From an uncultured Prevotella sp. (GTDB taxonomy: Bacteria > Bacteroidota > Bacteroidia > Bacteroidales > Bacteroidaceae), in assembly GCA_900315545.1 (NCBI GenBank), contig OMZM01000002.1, positions 124,001 to 188,000 of the forward strand: a stretch of DNA of 64,000 nucleotides, given 5' to 3'. The stretch's first letter is position 1. The number at the start of each line of letters is the position of its first letter. Position numbers and translations under genes: made by a program. Positions 27,243 through 35,652 of this stretch are shown piece by piece. The notes beneath the pieces were generated by a model. That model saw only the letters and a program-made list of their open reading frames with translations. It was not told where the DNA came from and did no database searches.

Positions 27243-28367
27243 ATGGCAGTTATAAGTTGTCCGGAATGCGGACATCAAGTAAGCGACAAAGCACCGACAT
27301 GTCCGAATTGCGGAGTGGAAATAGTTGGAAAGGTAACACAGTGCAGACACTGCGGCAAGGCAGTGCTTGTGGAAGACAGCGTGTGCCGCCATTGCGGTAA
27401 AGCGATAAGCGGAAACAAACCCGATGCACAGGCAAATGTAAGACAAACGCTGCAAAACAAACCGCAAAGGAGAAAGAAACAGGAATCCAACAGCCTGAAA
27501 CCATACGTCATTATAGTCATTCTGACGCTTCTGATATCACTCTTCGGACTCTATTACTATAAGTCAAACAAGGAAAAAAGGGAAGAAACGGCATACGAAA
27601 TGGCTATGAGGAGTACCGACCCGACACTGCTGCAAAACTTCCTGAACAACTTTGCCGATGCATCTAAGGAGCACATTGACTCAATAAAAGCACGTCTCGA
27701 CTACCTTAACATGATAGACGACGAATGGGAAAATGTAAGGGCTATGAAGTCGAAGACTGCCCTGCAAGACTATCTTGCAAAGTATCCGGGCACCAATCAC
27801 AAGGGCGAAATAGAAAACATGCTTGACTCTATGGACTGGGAACAGGCTGTAAAGTCGAACAACAACGATATGTATCAGCAATACATTAACGAACATCCTT
27901 ACGGCAAGCATGCCGACGATGCACGCGACAAGATAAGCGAACTGAAAGCCAAGACCGTTCAGCCGGAAGAACGGCAGATGATAGTACAACTGATGAGAAA
28001 GTTCTTCATCAGCGTCAACAAGCACGACGAGAATGGTCTGCTGTCTACGCTGAGCCCGCAGATGACGTCGTTCATAGGTCTGAGCAACCCTACGGAGATG
28101 GACGTGAAGCGCTGGATGGACAAGTTGTACAGTAAGGAAGGCGTAAGCGAAATTATTTGGCGACTGAACAACGACTATATCATAAACAAGCGAGAGGTTG
28201 GCGACGATGCTTACGAATACACTGCCAAGTTCTCCGCGTCGGAAGATATAAAGTACACCGACAATGCAAAGTCAGTTACGGAGCATTATCATATCACTGC
28301 CAACATAACGCCAGACGGCGAGTTGTCGGCAATGTCGATAAACAAGATAATAAATTCTAACGAATAA
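27243..28367 (+). CDS. Zinc-ribbon membrane protein
   Basis: The 374-residue protein starts with two zinc ribbons, CPECGHQVSDKAPTCPNCG and CRHCGKAVLVEDSVCRHCG, followed by a basic linker, one transmembrane helix (YVIIVILTLLISLFGLYYYK, about residues 84-104) and a long extracytoplasmic part. The first half of that part is helical, with repeat-like pieces (LLQNFLNNF, LQDYLAKYPG, YQQYINEHPYG). The last 130 residues may be an NTF2-like domain. Membrane proteins of this layout are common in Bacteroidales and usually unassigned. The topology suggests a cytosolic metal-binding head and a periplasmic sensor or scaffold, which is inference. Confidence 0.75.
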   Translation: MAVISCPECGHQVSDKAPTCPNCGVEIVGKVTQCRHCGKAVLVEDSVCRHCGKAISGNKPDAQANVRQTLQNKPQRRKKQESNSLKPYVIIVILTLLISLFGLYYYKSNKEKREETAYEMAMRSTDPTLLQNFLNNFADASKEHIDSIKARLDYLNMIDDEWENVRAMKSKTALQDYLAKYPGTNHKGEIENMLDSMDWEQAVKSNNNDMYQQYINEHPYGKHADDARDKISELKAKTVQPEERQMIVQLMRKFFISVNKHDENGLLSTLSPQMTSFIGLSNPTEMDVKRWMDKLYSKEGVSEIIWRLNNDYIINKREVGDDAYEYTAKFSASEDIKYTDNAKSVTEHYHITANITPDGELSAMSINKIINSNE

Positions 28368-28391
28368 AATAACCAAAAAATACTGACAGAA

Positions 28392-28832
28392 ATGAAAGCA
28401 ACCGAACAGACAATCATGCAGATTGAGCGCGCAATAAGAAAGATTGTGCAGAAGTTTCCGGCATCTGAAGACCCCGAACTGCTTACCGATATCCATATCA
28501 GGGTCATTCAGGAAAGCGGCGAACTGCTTGCCTTCGACGATGACGAGGAAGAGATTACGCGTTGCGTAGTTGAAGAATGGATTGACAATAAGGACGATGA
28601 TTTCTATCCTTTCGTAGCCAATACGCTCAGAGATGTACTGAAGAATCTTCATGCAGACATCGATATGATGGGCATAATGAAGCCCTACAGCTTCGTACTC
28701 GAAGACGATGAGAAGGAAAACATCGCCGAACTGTATTTAGCCGACGATGATACTATAATAATAGGTGGCGACATTATGCCTGACCTCGATAGTGAACTCG
28801 ACCGGTTTTTCGATGATTTGATGGAGGAATAA
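28392..28832 (+). CDS. Acidic hypothetical protein
   Basis: I do not recognise this 146-residue soluble protein. It is strongly acidic, with DDDEEEITRCVVEEWID, NKDDDFYPFVAN and a C-terminal DLDSELDRFFDDLMEE. The N-terminus is a helix (TEQTIMQIERAIRKIVQKF), and no signal or membrane segment is present. It follows the zinc-ribbon gene by 24 bases, so the two are probably cotranscribed and may act together. It ends 7 bases before the convergent tyrosine phosphatase gene. Confidence 0.75.
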   Translation: MKATEQTIMQIERAIRKIVQKFPASEDPELLTDIHIRVIQESGELLAFDDDEEEITRCVVEEWIDNKDDDFYPFVANTLRDVLKNLHADIDMMGIMKPYSFVLEDDEKENIAELYLADDDTIIIGGDIMPDLDSELDRFFDDLMEE

Positions 28833-28839
28833 GCCTGCC

Positions 28840-29316
28840 TTATGCATTCTTCCTGATGCTGTCGAACAGTCCGGCACATCCGTTCTCTATCAAGTCGAGA
28901 GCCAATTCAAAGTCTCTGTCTCCGCCATAATATGGGTCGGGAACACTCTGCATCTGTATGTCGTTGCTGAAATAGTCGCACATGCGCAGCACTTTCTGTC
29001 TTTCATTCTCTGTCCTTGCCCTCGATGAGACATTCTTGTAGTTGTCATCATCCATAACTATGATATAGTCAAACCTGCCGAAATCATCTTCGGTAAACTG
29101 CCTTGCCCTGCTGTTGAGGTTATATCCGCGCCTTGCAGCATGGACTCTCATGCGCTTGTCGGGCAGTTCTCCAACGTGCCAGCCGCCGATACCGGCAGAG
29201 TCGATGTAGAAATCACTGCCTGCATTCTCGCTTTCCACGATATGCTTCATCACTCCTTCAGCCGCCGGCGACCTGCAAATATTCCCAAGACAAATAAATA
29301 ATATTCGAGTCTTCAT
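28840..29316 (-). CDS. Low-molecular-weight protein-tyrosine phosphatase
   Basis: The 158-residue protein has the P-loop CLGNICRS (CX5R) at the N-terminus in MKTRILFICLGNICRSPAAE, the GIGGWHVGELPD substrate region and a C-terminal DPYYGGDRDFELALDLI with the catalytic aspartate and adjacent tyrosines. These are all the hallmarks of LMW-PTP enzymes. Bacterial members dephosphorylate tyrosine kinases of capsule or exopolysaccharide export, but no polysaccharide genes are adjacent, so the substrate is open. It is convergent with the acidic hypothetical gene. Confidence 0.95.
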   Translation of the reverse strand: MKTRILFICLGNICRSPAAEGVMKHIVESENAGSDFYIDSAGIGGWHVGELPDKRMRVHAARRGYNLNSRARQFTEDDFGRFDYIIVMDDDNYKNVSSRARTENERQKVLRMCDYFSNDIQMQSVPDPYYGGDRDFELALDLIENGCAGLFDSIRKNA

Positions 29317-29409
29317 ATTTATATATATTGAATGATATAAAGATAGTTTACATTATAGTTTATGTTTCTATATTTGTTTCTTATTATTCCTGTAAAGACC
29401 TACTTTCTT

Positions 29410-32400
29410 TTATGCTGTCTGCGGTGTAATTACTGTGTGAATGGTATCAATGTATTTCGCAAGTGGTAGCATATATGGAGTGAATACGGATAACCTTTCG
29501 TCAAATGGCGGCTCGTTTACTACGGTCTCCTTGGTAATATCTCCGTTCTCACAGACATAGGCAATAATCGTCAATAGGAAATCTTCTTGCTCGGCATTCA
29601 ACTCATGTCCCGATATAAACTCAGAGAAACGTCTAACTGCGTTCTTTCTATCAACACCGACCATTGAGCGTATGAAGATAGCGACATTGTTGCCACAGGT
29701 CATGCCTATGGTATATTTGTCGTAATCTTCCTTGCTGCCAAGTTCCTCCCACAATATCCGTTCAAGTTCCACAATGTCTGCTGTTGTCAGTTGCTCCATG
29801 TCGTATATCTTCTTCAACACAGGGAGGTCTCTGTTCCTTGAAAGAAAATCCAACACACTTTGTTTATAGGACACTCGGGGAGTGATACCTTCTGTCGTTC
29901 CTTCGTCCGAGATACTATCCTCTATATCGACCTTAAACCATTTGTCTTCTTGTCCTACAAGGAATTTCAACAAGTCTCTAAGGTCGTTTCTTACCTTTTC
30001 AAGCCACCTCAGAGAAACGTTTTGCCAAGCGACATCCGAAAGCACCTCTTTGATTGTACCCATCTTTGCCTGTACTTGCGGCAATGTGGCTTTTCCCTGT
30101 AATTTCTCTGCTATGATTTGGACTGAGTGAACTGCCTTGTTGGGATTGGTCTCTCCATCAAGCAATGATAGTTCTATCAGTAAGACCAACAAATCAAATT
30201 TCTTGGCGTTCTCATCCAACGTATTCTTTGGTAGCAATGGGGCAATGTCATTGCTGAGCGTGGTCACGTCAACCTCAGACAGATAAACCCATGCTTCTTT
30301 GTCCTTGAAATGACTGACAGCTTCCCATTTCTCTCGCACGCTGATATGGCTGTCTGACAATACCGACACTTGTTCCTTTAACAAGGTCTTTATCTCATCG
30401 TGAAGCCCCTTTGCATATTCGTCTTCTTGGTACTTTTGGTGCTGCAAATGGAACGCTATCTTTGCTCTGAGCGTGAAAATCTTCTCTGTCAGAGACTGCA
30501 CAACGATTGCTTTCTGTCCATCGGGGTTCTTGTCGAAATACTCAAAGTTCCTACACCAATCGAAGATATAGAAATACTCCTTATCCTTTCCTTCACCAAA
30601 TATATTCTCTGACAGACGTGTTCCACGACCAATCATCTGCATGAACTTGATTTTGCTCTTAACGACCTTGAAGAAAACAAGGTTTAGCACATCGGGAACG
30701 TCTATGCCTGTGTCGAGCATATCAACTGATACGGCAATTTGTGGGTTTCCATCCCTTATCTCAAATCTGTCAATAAGGTCTTTGGAATAGGTCACATAGT
30801 TGTCGATAAGCGCACAAAACTCGCTGCTTTCGCTTGCATATTCAGGATATAAGGCATAGAAACGTTCAACTATCATTTCTGCGTGTCGGTGGTTATAGGC
30901 AAAGATAATGGTCTTTCCTATTCTCTCGCCACTCTGCACCTTTAAGCCGTTCTCCATCAAGTCTTGCAGCACGTGGTCGATAGTATCAATGTTGAAGATA
31001 TAACTGAATATCTCGCTATTCTCAATGTCTCGGTGATACCCCTCACCATCCATCGCTTTCCTCGCCTGCTCATATTCCCAAACCTTTTCAAGTTGCTCTT
31101 TTTCCTCATCGCTGAGGTTATTGTACTTGATACCCTCCTTTAATATCAGAGAGCCACGTTTGAAGCCCTTGTAGTTCACAAGGTAGCCTTCTGCGACTGC
31201 ATCTTCTAACTCATAGGCATAGTTGGGAACGCCTTGTTCCATTTGGAACGTCTCGTATGTACTGCGGTCAACTTCGTCTCTCGGTGTTGCTGTCAATCCG
31301 ACAAGCAATGTGTCGAAGTAATTGAATATGGCAGAGTATTTGCCGAAGATTGAACGATGAGCCTCATCGATAATAACCAAGTCAAATCTACCGACTGAAA
31401 ACGCTTTCTCATCTGTGTCGATATAGTTTATCATAGTCTGATAGGTCGAGAAAGTGATACGTGCGTTTGTATCGGGGTCTTTATCTTCACTGAGTATCGA
31501 AGTGGTCATGTGTGGCAACAACTTCACGAAGTTCTTATGTGCTTGGCTTACCAATGGTATTCTGTCAGCAAGGAAAAGCACATTCTTCACCCATTCATTG
31601 CGTGTGAGCACATCTACAAGGGAGATAGCGACCCTTGTCTTTCCCGTACCCGTAGCCATAACTAACAAGCCTCTACGGTGCTTGCCGTTGAAATGCTCAC
31701 AGACAGACTTTATCGCCATTTTCTGATAGTGGCGGTCAGTTATACTATCCTTAACATTAAAGTCGCTTATATTGCCTCTATTTCGCTTCTGAATAAGCAA
31801 CTCCAAGTCGTTCTCTGTATGAAAAGCATACAACCTTCGTGGTGGGTAGCCCAAACCATCTATGATATAGGTCTCAAAACCATTGGAGTAGTAGATAACA
31901 GGCTTTATTCCATATCTCTTTTCAAGGCATTCGGCATACAGTTCTGCTTGGTGTTTGCCTTTTATTGGAGATACGCTTGTTCTTTTGGCTTCAATGACTG
32001 CAAGGGGCAGTCCATTGCTGCCAAAAAGAACATAGTCACAGTAACCTTTTGCCCTCATAGGGATTTCGAGTTCTTCCGCAGCCATCCTTCCGTCTGAGCG
32101 AGTATGTTCACTCTCACTGATATATCCGTATGGCATACCTTCAACCTCGACTTCGATACACGCTTTAGAGGGTTGTATTGTTCCCTCTGTACTCAGCACG
32201 TCCCATCCCGCTTCTTTCAGCATAAGGTCGATATATAGTTTGCGTGTCTCTGCTTCTGATATGTCAGTCTGTATCTCTACGACAGGGGTTTTGTCGGCTG
32301 CTGCCTCTTTGCTTGCAGTCTGCACAATGGTTGACAGCGAGGTTACTGATACCTTTGTAGGTGTCAGACTTGGGGCTTGCGGACTATCGGGAATTAGGGT

Positions 32401-32802
32401 CTTATCAAATGGCTTTATCTCTTTGAGAATGGTCAGTTTAATAAGGATTGCTGCAACAACATTGTAGATATTAAGCAGACAGAAGAACGCCTCTTTCTTT
32501 GTCACCTTAACCCCATGTGCACCATTGTTGCCGACTTTGCGTACATAGTGCACAGCCATCATTACCTTGTCATCACCAATAAACTCACGGAAAGGCTCGC
32601 CATCTACAAGTTCAAACAGAGAAGCCCTTTCGGGTATCTCTATGTTCTTCATTAGGTATAGTGCTCTGACGATATACTCCAATGCCTTACGGGCACTGAT
32701 AGCACTGAGGTCGGGATTGCTTACTTGCAATTCCTCTGCTGCCGAACAAAAGTGGTGGAGGTCGGTCAGCCCTAATTCTTGTAGATAGTCGAAGTTTCTC
32801 AT
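29410..32802 (-). CDS. hsdR: Type I restriction endonuclease, R (motor/nuclease) subunit with DUF4145 head
   Basis: The 1130-residue subunit cuts DNA after ATP-driven translocation. Domain order: an N-terminal DUF4145-like helical domain (SAISARKALEYIVRAL, KVGNNGAHG; about residues 1-125), a PD-(D/E)XK nuclease with DYVLFGSNGLPLAVIEAKR (about 255-275), then superfamily 2 helicase motifs ATGTGKT (383-389), IIDEAHRS (about 475), GLTATP and QMIGRGTRLSENIFG. A long C-terminal domain as in EcoEI-type R subunits follows. It is last in hsdM-hsdS-hsdR, 14 bases after hsdS. Codon choice looks more AT-rich than in neighbouring housekeeping genes, consistent with horizontal transfer. Confidence 0.95.
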   Translation of the reverse strand: MRNFDYLQELGLTDLHHFCSAAEELQVSNPDLSAISARKALEYIVRALYLMKNIEIPERASLFELVDGEPFREFIGDDKVMMAVHYVRKVGNNGAHGVKVTKKEAFFCLLNIYNVVAAILIKLTILKEIKPFDKTLIPDSPQAPSLTPTKVSVTSLSTIVQTASKEAAADKTPVVEIQTDISEAETRKLYIDLMLKEAGWDVLSTEGTIQPSKACIEVEVEGMPYGYISESEHTRSDGRMAAEELEIPMRAKGYCDYVLFGSNGLPLAVIEAKRTSVSPIKGKHQAELYAECLEKRYGIKPVIYYSNGFETYIIDGLGYPPRRLYAFHTENDLELLIQKRNRGNISDFNVKDSITDRHYQKMAIKSVCEHFNGKHRRGLLVMATGTGKTRVAISLVDVLTRNEWVKNVLFLADRIPLVSQAHKNFVKLLPHMTTSILSEDKDPDTNARITFSTYQTMINYIDTDEKAFSVGRFDLVIIDEAHRSIFGKYSAIFNYFDTLLVGLTATPRDEVDRSTYETFQMEQGVPNYAYELEDAVAEGYLVNYKGFKRGSLILKEGIKYNNLSDEEKEQLEKVWEYEQARKAMDGEGYHRDIENSEIFSYIFNIDTIDHVLQDLMENGLKVQSGERIGKTIIFAYNHRHAEMIVERFYALYPEYASESSEFCALIDNYVTYSKDLIDRFEIRDGNPQIAVSVDMLDTGIDVPDVLNLVFFKVVKSKIKFMQMIGRGTRLSENIFGEGKDKEYFYIFDWCRNFEYFDKNPDGQKAIVVQSLTEKIFTLRAKIAFHLQHQKYQEDEYAKGLHDEIKTLLKEQVSVLSDSHISVREKWEAVSHFKDKEAWVYLSEVDVTTLSNDIAPLLPKNTLDENAKKFDLLVLLIELSLLDGETNPNKAVHSVQIIAEKLQGKATLPQVQAKMGTIKEVLSDVAWQNVSLRWLEKVRNDLRDLLKFLVGQEDKWFKVDIEDSISDEGTTEGITPRVSYKQSVLDFLSRNRDLPVLKKIYDMEQLTTADIVELERILWEELGSKEDYDKYTIGMTCGNNVAIFIRSMVGVDRKNAVRRFSEFISGHELNAEQEDFLLTIIAYVCENGDITKETVVNEPPFDERLSVFTPYMLPLAKYIDTIHTVITPQTA

Positions 32803-32816
32803 GGCTTATGCGATGT

Positions 32817-33950
32817 TTAGTTGAAATAGTAGTCCATACGGCTGTTGAACAGGGTTTCTGTTTCGGCGATGGATTGTTGAATAAGAGCCTTTTGATGCTC
32901 TATGGTTTCAATCTTCTCCGCAAAGGATTGTTGGAGGGAGAGAGGGGGAAGGATTATTTTGTATGAAGAAATGGCACTTTTAGAAACCTCCTTAAAGGTA
33001 GCACCTCTTCCTAATGCTTGAACCAAGTCCATTGTATTTTTCAAATAGTAATACAAGAAAACATTATTTATGGTATTATTACAAATAATATTCTTAAAAC
33101 CTTGATTACAACACATTGGAACTGTTGTAATTGCCAACTTTCCAATAGGTGCTCTTGATGATAACAACACTGTTCCGACAGGCATCATGGTTAAACCTTT
33201 TGCTCCCTTATCTGTCAGTTTTCTTGCAGTTTCACCATAATATAATTGCTCTCCAAGTTCAGCAGGAGTAACCCAATTTACATGACCGTCCCAATTACTT
33301 TCATCATTCGTGGATGGAGTAGAACCTGCTACTATTATTCCAACATCTCCCAACCTCTTCACATCCCATCCTTTTTCATTTGTCACGGGGTCGCCAAACA
33401 TATCATAAAAGATGGATTGGGCGAGTTGGTCATATTCTTTAAGTTGTGCCTTTTTCTTCTCGATGATGCTCGAAAGAAGGTCAAGTTCTGAAACTATACG
33501 CTGTTGCTCAGAGAGGGGTGGATATGGGACTTCCAACTGCATTAACGTTTTGATGTCTAATGTTGGCACTGCACCTCTTCTCGTAATTTCTCTAAAATCT
33601 ATTTTACAAATCCAATAATATAGATACTCAACATTTTCATTTTTAATTGGGATAAGCACCGCAGTATTGAGGTCTACAACCGATGATTGTTTAAGGATTC
33701 TTTTTTTATTCGTGGCAATTGCAGCACCATTTTTGGGGAATGCAATAGAATTATGTGGAAAAGTTTTGAATGTATCATCTACAAAAGACAAAGAATATTG
33801 AAGGTATTTTTCATTACCTACCATATTCATATCACCCACCTTGAAATATGGCACAACACCTACATCTGATAAATCATCGGATGAAGGAGTGTACCCCGAT
33901 TTAATGGTTGCGACCTCCTCTAACCTCTTATATGTCCATCCCTCCCTCAT
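32817..33950 (-). CDS. hsdS: Type I restriction-modification specificity subunit
   Basis: The 377-residue subunit chooses the DNA target. Two target-recognition domains are visible, each followed by a conserved helical spacer. TRD1 begins YKRLEEVATIKSGYTPSSDD and ends at YPPLSEQQRIVSELD (about residues 143-157); TRD2 begins VKRLGDVGIIVAGSTPSTND and ends at LPPLSLQQSFAEKIE. Two different TRDs predict an asymmetric bipartite recognition site, which cannot be read from the sequence. The start overlaps the hsdM stop by four bases (ATGA), coupling translation. No second hsdS copy or inverted repeats indicating phase inversion are present. Confidence 0.93.
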   Translation of the reverse strand: MREGWTYKRLEEVATIKSGYTPSSDDLSDVGVVPYFKVGDMNMVGNEKYLQYSLSFVDDTFKTFPHNSIAFPKNGAAIATNKKRILKQSSVVDLNTAVLIPIKNENVEYLYYWICKIDFREITRRGAVPTLDIKTLMQLEVPYPPLSEQQRIVSELDLLSSIIEKKKAQLKEYDQLAQSIFYDMFGDPVTNEKGWDVKRLGDVGIIVAGSTPSTNDESNWDGHVNWVTPAELGEQLYYGETARKLTDKGAKGLTMMPVGTVLLSSRAPIGKLAITTVPMCCNQGFKNIICNNTINNVFLYYYLKNTMDLVQALGRGATFKEVSKSAISSYKIILPPLSLQQSFAEKIETIEHQKALIQQSIAETETLFNSRMDYYFN

Positions 33951-35440
33951 AGATACTTCTCCTTAAACTCAGCCATTGCGTTATTGATTTCCTCTTGCAG
34001 CGAAGCAATTCTGCCAAAGATGACTTCGGGGGCATCGTACTCTACCTTGACACGCTCCACCTCTTTGTATTTGTTAATACTGAGGTCGTAGTCGTTATTG
34101 CGAATTTCATCCACAGGAACGAGGAACGACTGCTCTTTTCGTGTGCGGTCTGCCTCGGCATCCAAATTCTTGAAACGAGCCACCACATCGGGAATATCGT
34201 TTTCTTGGCACTCTGTTCGCTTTTGGTCAAGCGTATAGCCATCGGCTTTCATATCGTAGAACCACACCTTATCCGTTCCCCCTGCATTGGTCTTGGTGAA
34301 GACAAGCACAGCCGTAGAAACGCCCGAATAGGGTTGGAACACACCCGATGGCATAGATATGACTGCTTGCAGACGTTGGTTGTCGATTAACTCTTTTCGT
34401 AATGCCTTATGAGCCGTGCTGTTTCCAAACAACACTCCATCGGGAACGATACTTGCACAGCGACCACCGATTTGCAGCATACGGACAAACAGACTGACAA
34501 ACAGCAACTCCGTTTTCTTCGTCTTGGTGATAGCAAGCAAAGACTTACTCACAGCCTCATAGTCAAGGCTCCCTGTAAATGGTGGATTTGCCAAACAAAG
34601 GGTGTATCTATTTTCGTCTGTATTGTCAGTAGAAAGACTGTCTCTGTATTGAATGTCGGGATTGTCTGCACCGTGAAGCATTAAGTTCATAGCACCGATA
34701 CGAAGCATTGTGAAGTCGGTATCGAAGCCATGAAACATATCGTTCTTATAGTGGTCGGCATTCTCCTTCTTCAATAGTTCCGATTGATAGTGTTCCTTGA
34801 TGTATTTGGCACTCTCAACAATGAAGCCTGCACTGCCCATTGCAGGGTCGCAAATGGTGTCTTTCAATGTGGGCTGCATTATCTCGACCATCATACGTAT
34901 AATATGGCGTGGTGTTCTGAACTGACCATTATTGCCTGATGCTGCCATTTTGCCAAGAATATATTCATAGGTATCGCCCATCGTATCTCGGTTGTTCATA
35001 TCGAGGTGGTCGATACCTTCCACTATCTTTGTCAGAGTTCGAGGACTTTGAATAAGGAACGTGGCGTTTTCCATGAAACGGCTGTACGCAGATTCTTTGC
35101 CCTCATTCAAGTTCTTTATGAAGATAAAGGCATCTTTGCTGACCGTGCGATACATAGTTTCAGGTTCCTTATTCTTGAACACGCTCCATCGTAGGTCGTT
35201 ATAATTTACGTCCCTGTCTGTTTCGGGATTGTGCCACAAACCTTGTTTGAAAGTAGGGTCTTTCACTGCCACACCAAAGGCATTTGCATTTGCTTCTTTC
35301 GTGCGCTGAGCATCATCAAGCATCTTCATAAAGAACAGATAGGTCATCTGCTCTAATATGGTAAGTGAGTTAGTAATTCCACCCGTCCAAAAGGTGTCCC
35401 AAATGCTGTCAATTCGGTTCTTTATCTCGCCTGTAATCAT
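33947..35440 (-). CDS. hsdM: Type I restriction-modification methyltransferase subunit
   Basis: The 497-residue N6-adenine methyltransferase has the helical N-terminal HsdM domain (ITNSLTILEQMTYLFFMKML), the S-adenosylmethionine site DPAMGSAGFIVES (about residue 195) and the catalytic NPPF motif (LANPPFTGS, about residue 286). It modifies the host target site and forms M2S with HsdS. It is the first gene of the operon, with its own promoter, so methylation is expressed first. The operon lies between housekeeping genes as a defence island. Confidence 0.96.
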   Translation of the reverse strand: MITGEIKNRIDSIWDTFWTGGITNSLTILEQMTYLFFMKMLDDAQRTKEANANAFGVAVKDPTFKQGLWHNPETDRDVNYNDLRWSVFKNKEPETMYRTVSKDAFIFIKNLNEGKESAYSRFMENATFLIQSPRTLTKIVEGIDHLDMNNRDTMGDTYEYILGKMAASGNNGQFRTPRHIIRMMVEIMQPTLKDTICDPAMGSAGFIVESAKYIKEHYQSELLKKENADHYKNDMFHGFDTDFTMLRIGAMNLMLHGADNPDIQYRDSLSTDNTDENRYTLCLANPPFTGSLDYEAVSKSLLAITKTKKTELLFVSLFVRMLQIGGRCASIVPDGVLFGNSTAHKALRKELIDNQRLQAVISMPSGVFQPYSGVSTAVLVFTKTNAGGTDKVWFYDMKADGYTLDQKRTECQENDIPDVVARFKNLDAEADRTRKEQSFLVPVDEIRNNDYDLSINKYKEVERVKVEYDAPEVIFGRIASLQEEINNAMAEFKEKYL

Positions 35441-35462
35441 ATTGGTAAATCGTTAACTACCG

Positions 35463-35470
35463 CAAAGATA
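35463..35470 (-). promoter_or_regulatory. -7 box for the hsd operon
   Basis: On the minus strand TATCTTTG followed by GCGG lies 22 bases before the hsdM start. Confidence 0.65.
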
Positions 35471-35575
35471 CAAAAAAAATACTTCTTACGGTAATGTTTT
35501 GTCTATCTTTTTGTTTTTACGAATTTTTTTGTTTGTAAAGTTGCTGTCATCCTTTGCTCCTTGCAGTTGTCAACG

Positions 35576-35613
35576 AAAAATCCCCGACATTGTCTTCGCG
35601 ACAACATCGGGGA
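35576..35613 (-). terminator. Terminator of the TonB-dependent receptor gene
   Basis: Read on the minus strand, a 14-base stem with two mismatches (35600-35613 with 35581-35594) is followed by a run of five T residues. It lies about 40 bases after the receptor stop codon. Confidence 0.8.
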
Positions 35614-35652
35614 AGCACTTTTATTATTGTAGAGTGTGTTATGTAATTCTCA

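Noticed and set aside
32817-33950. Phase-variable hsdS shuffling
   Set aside because: There is only one hsdS, with no recombinase and no inverted repeats flanking the target-recognition domains.
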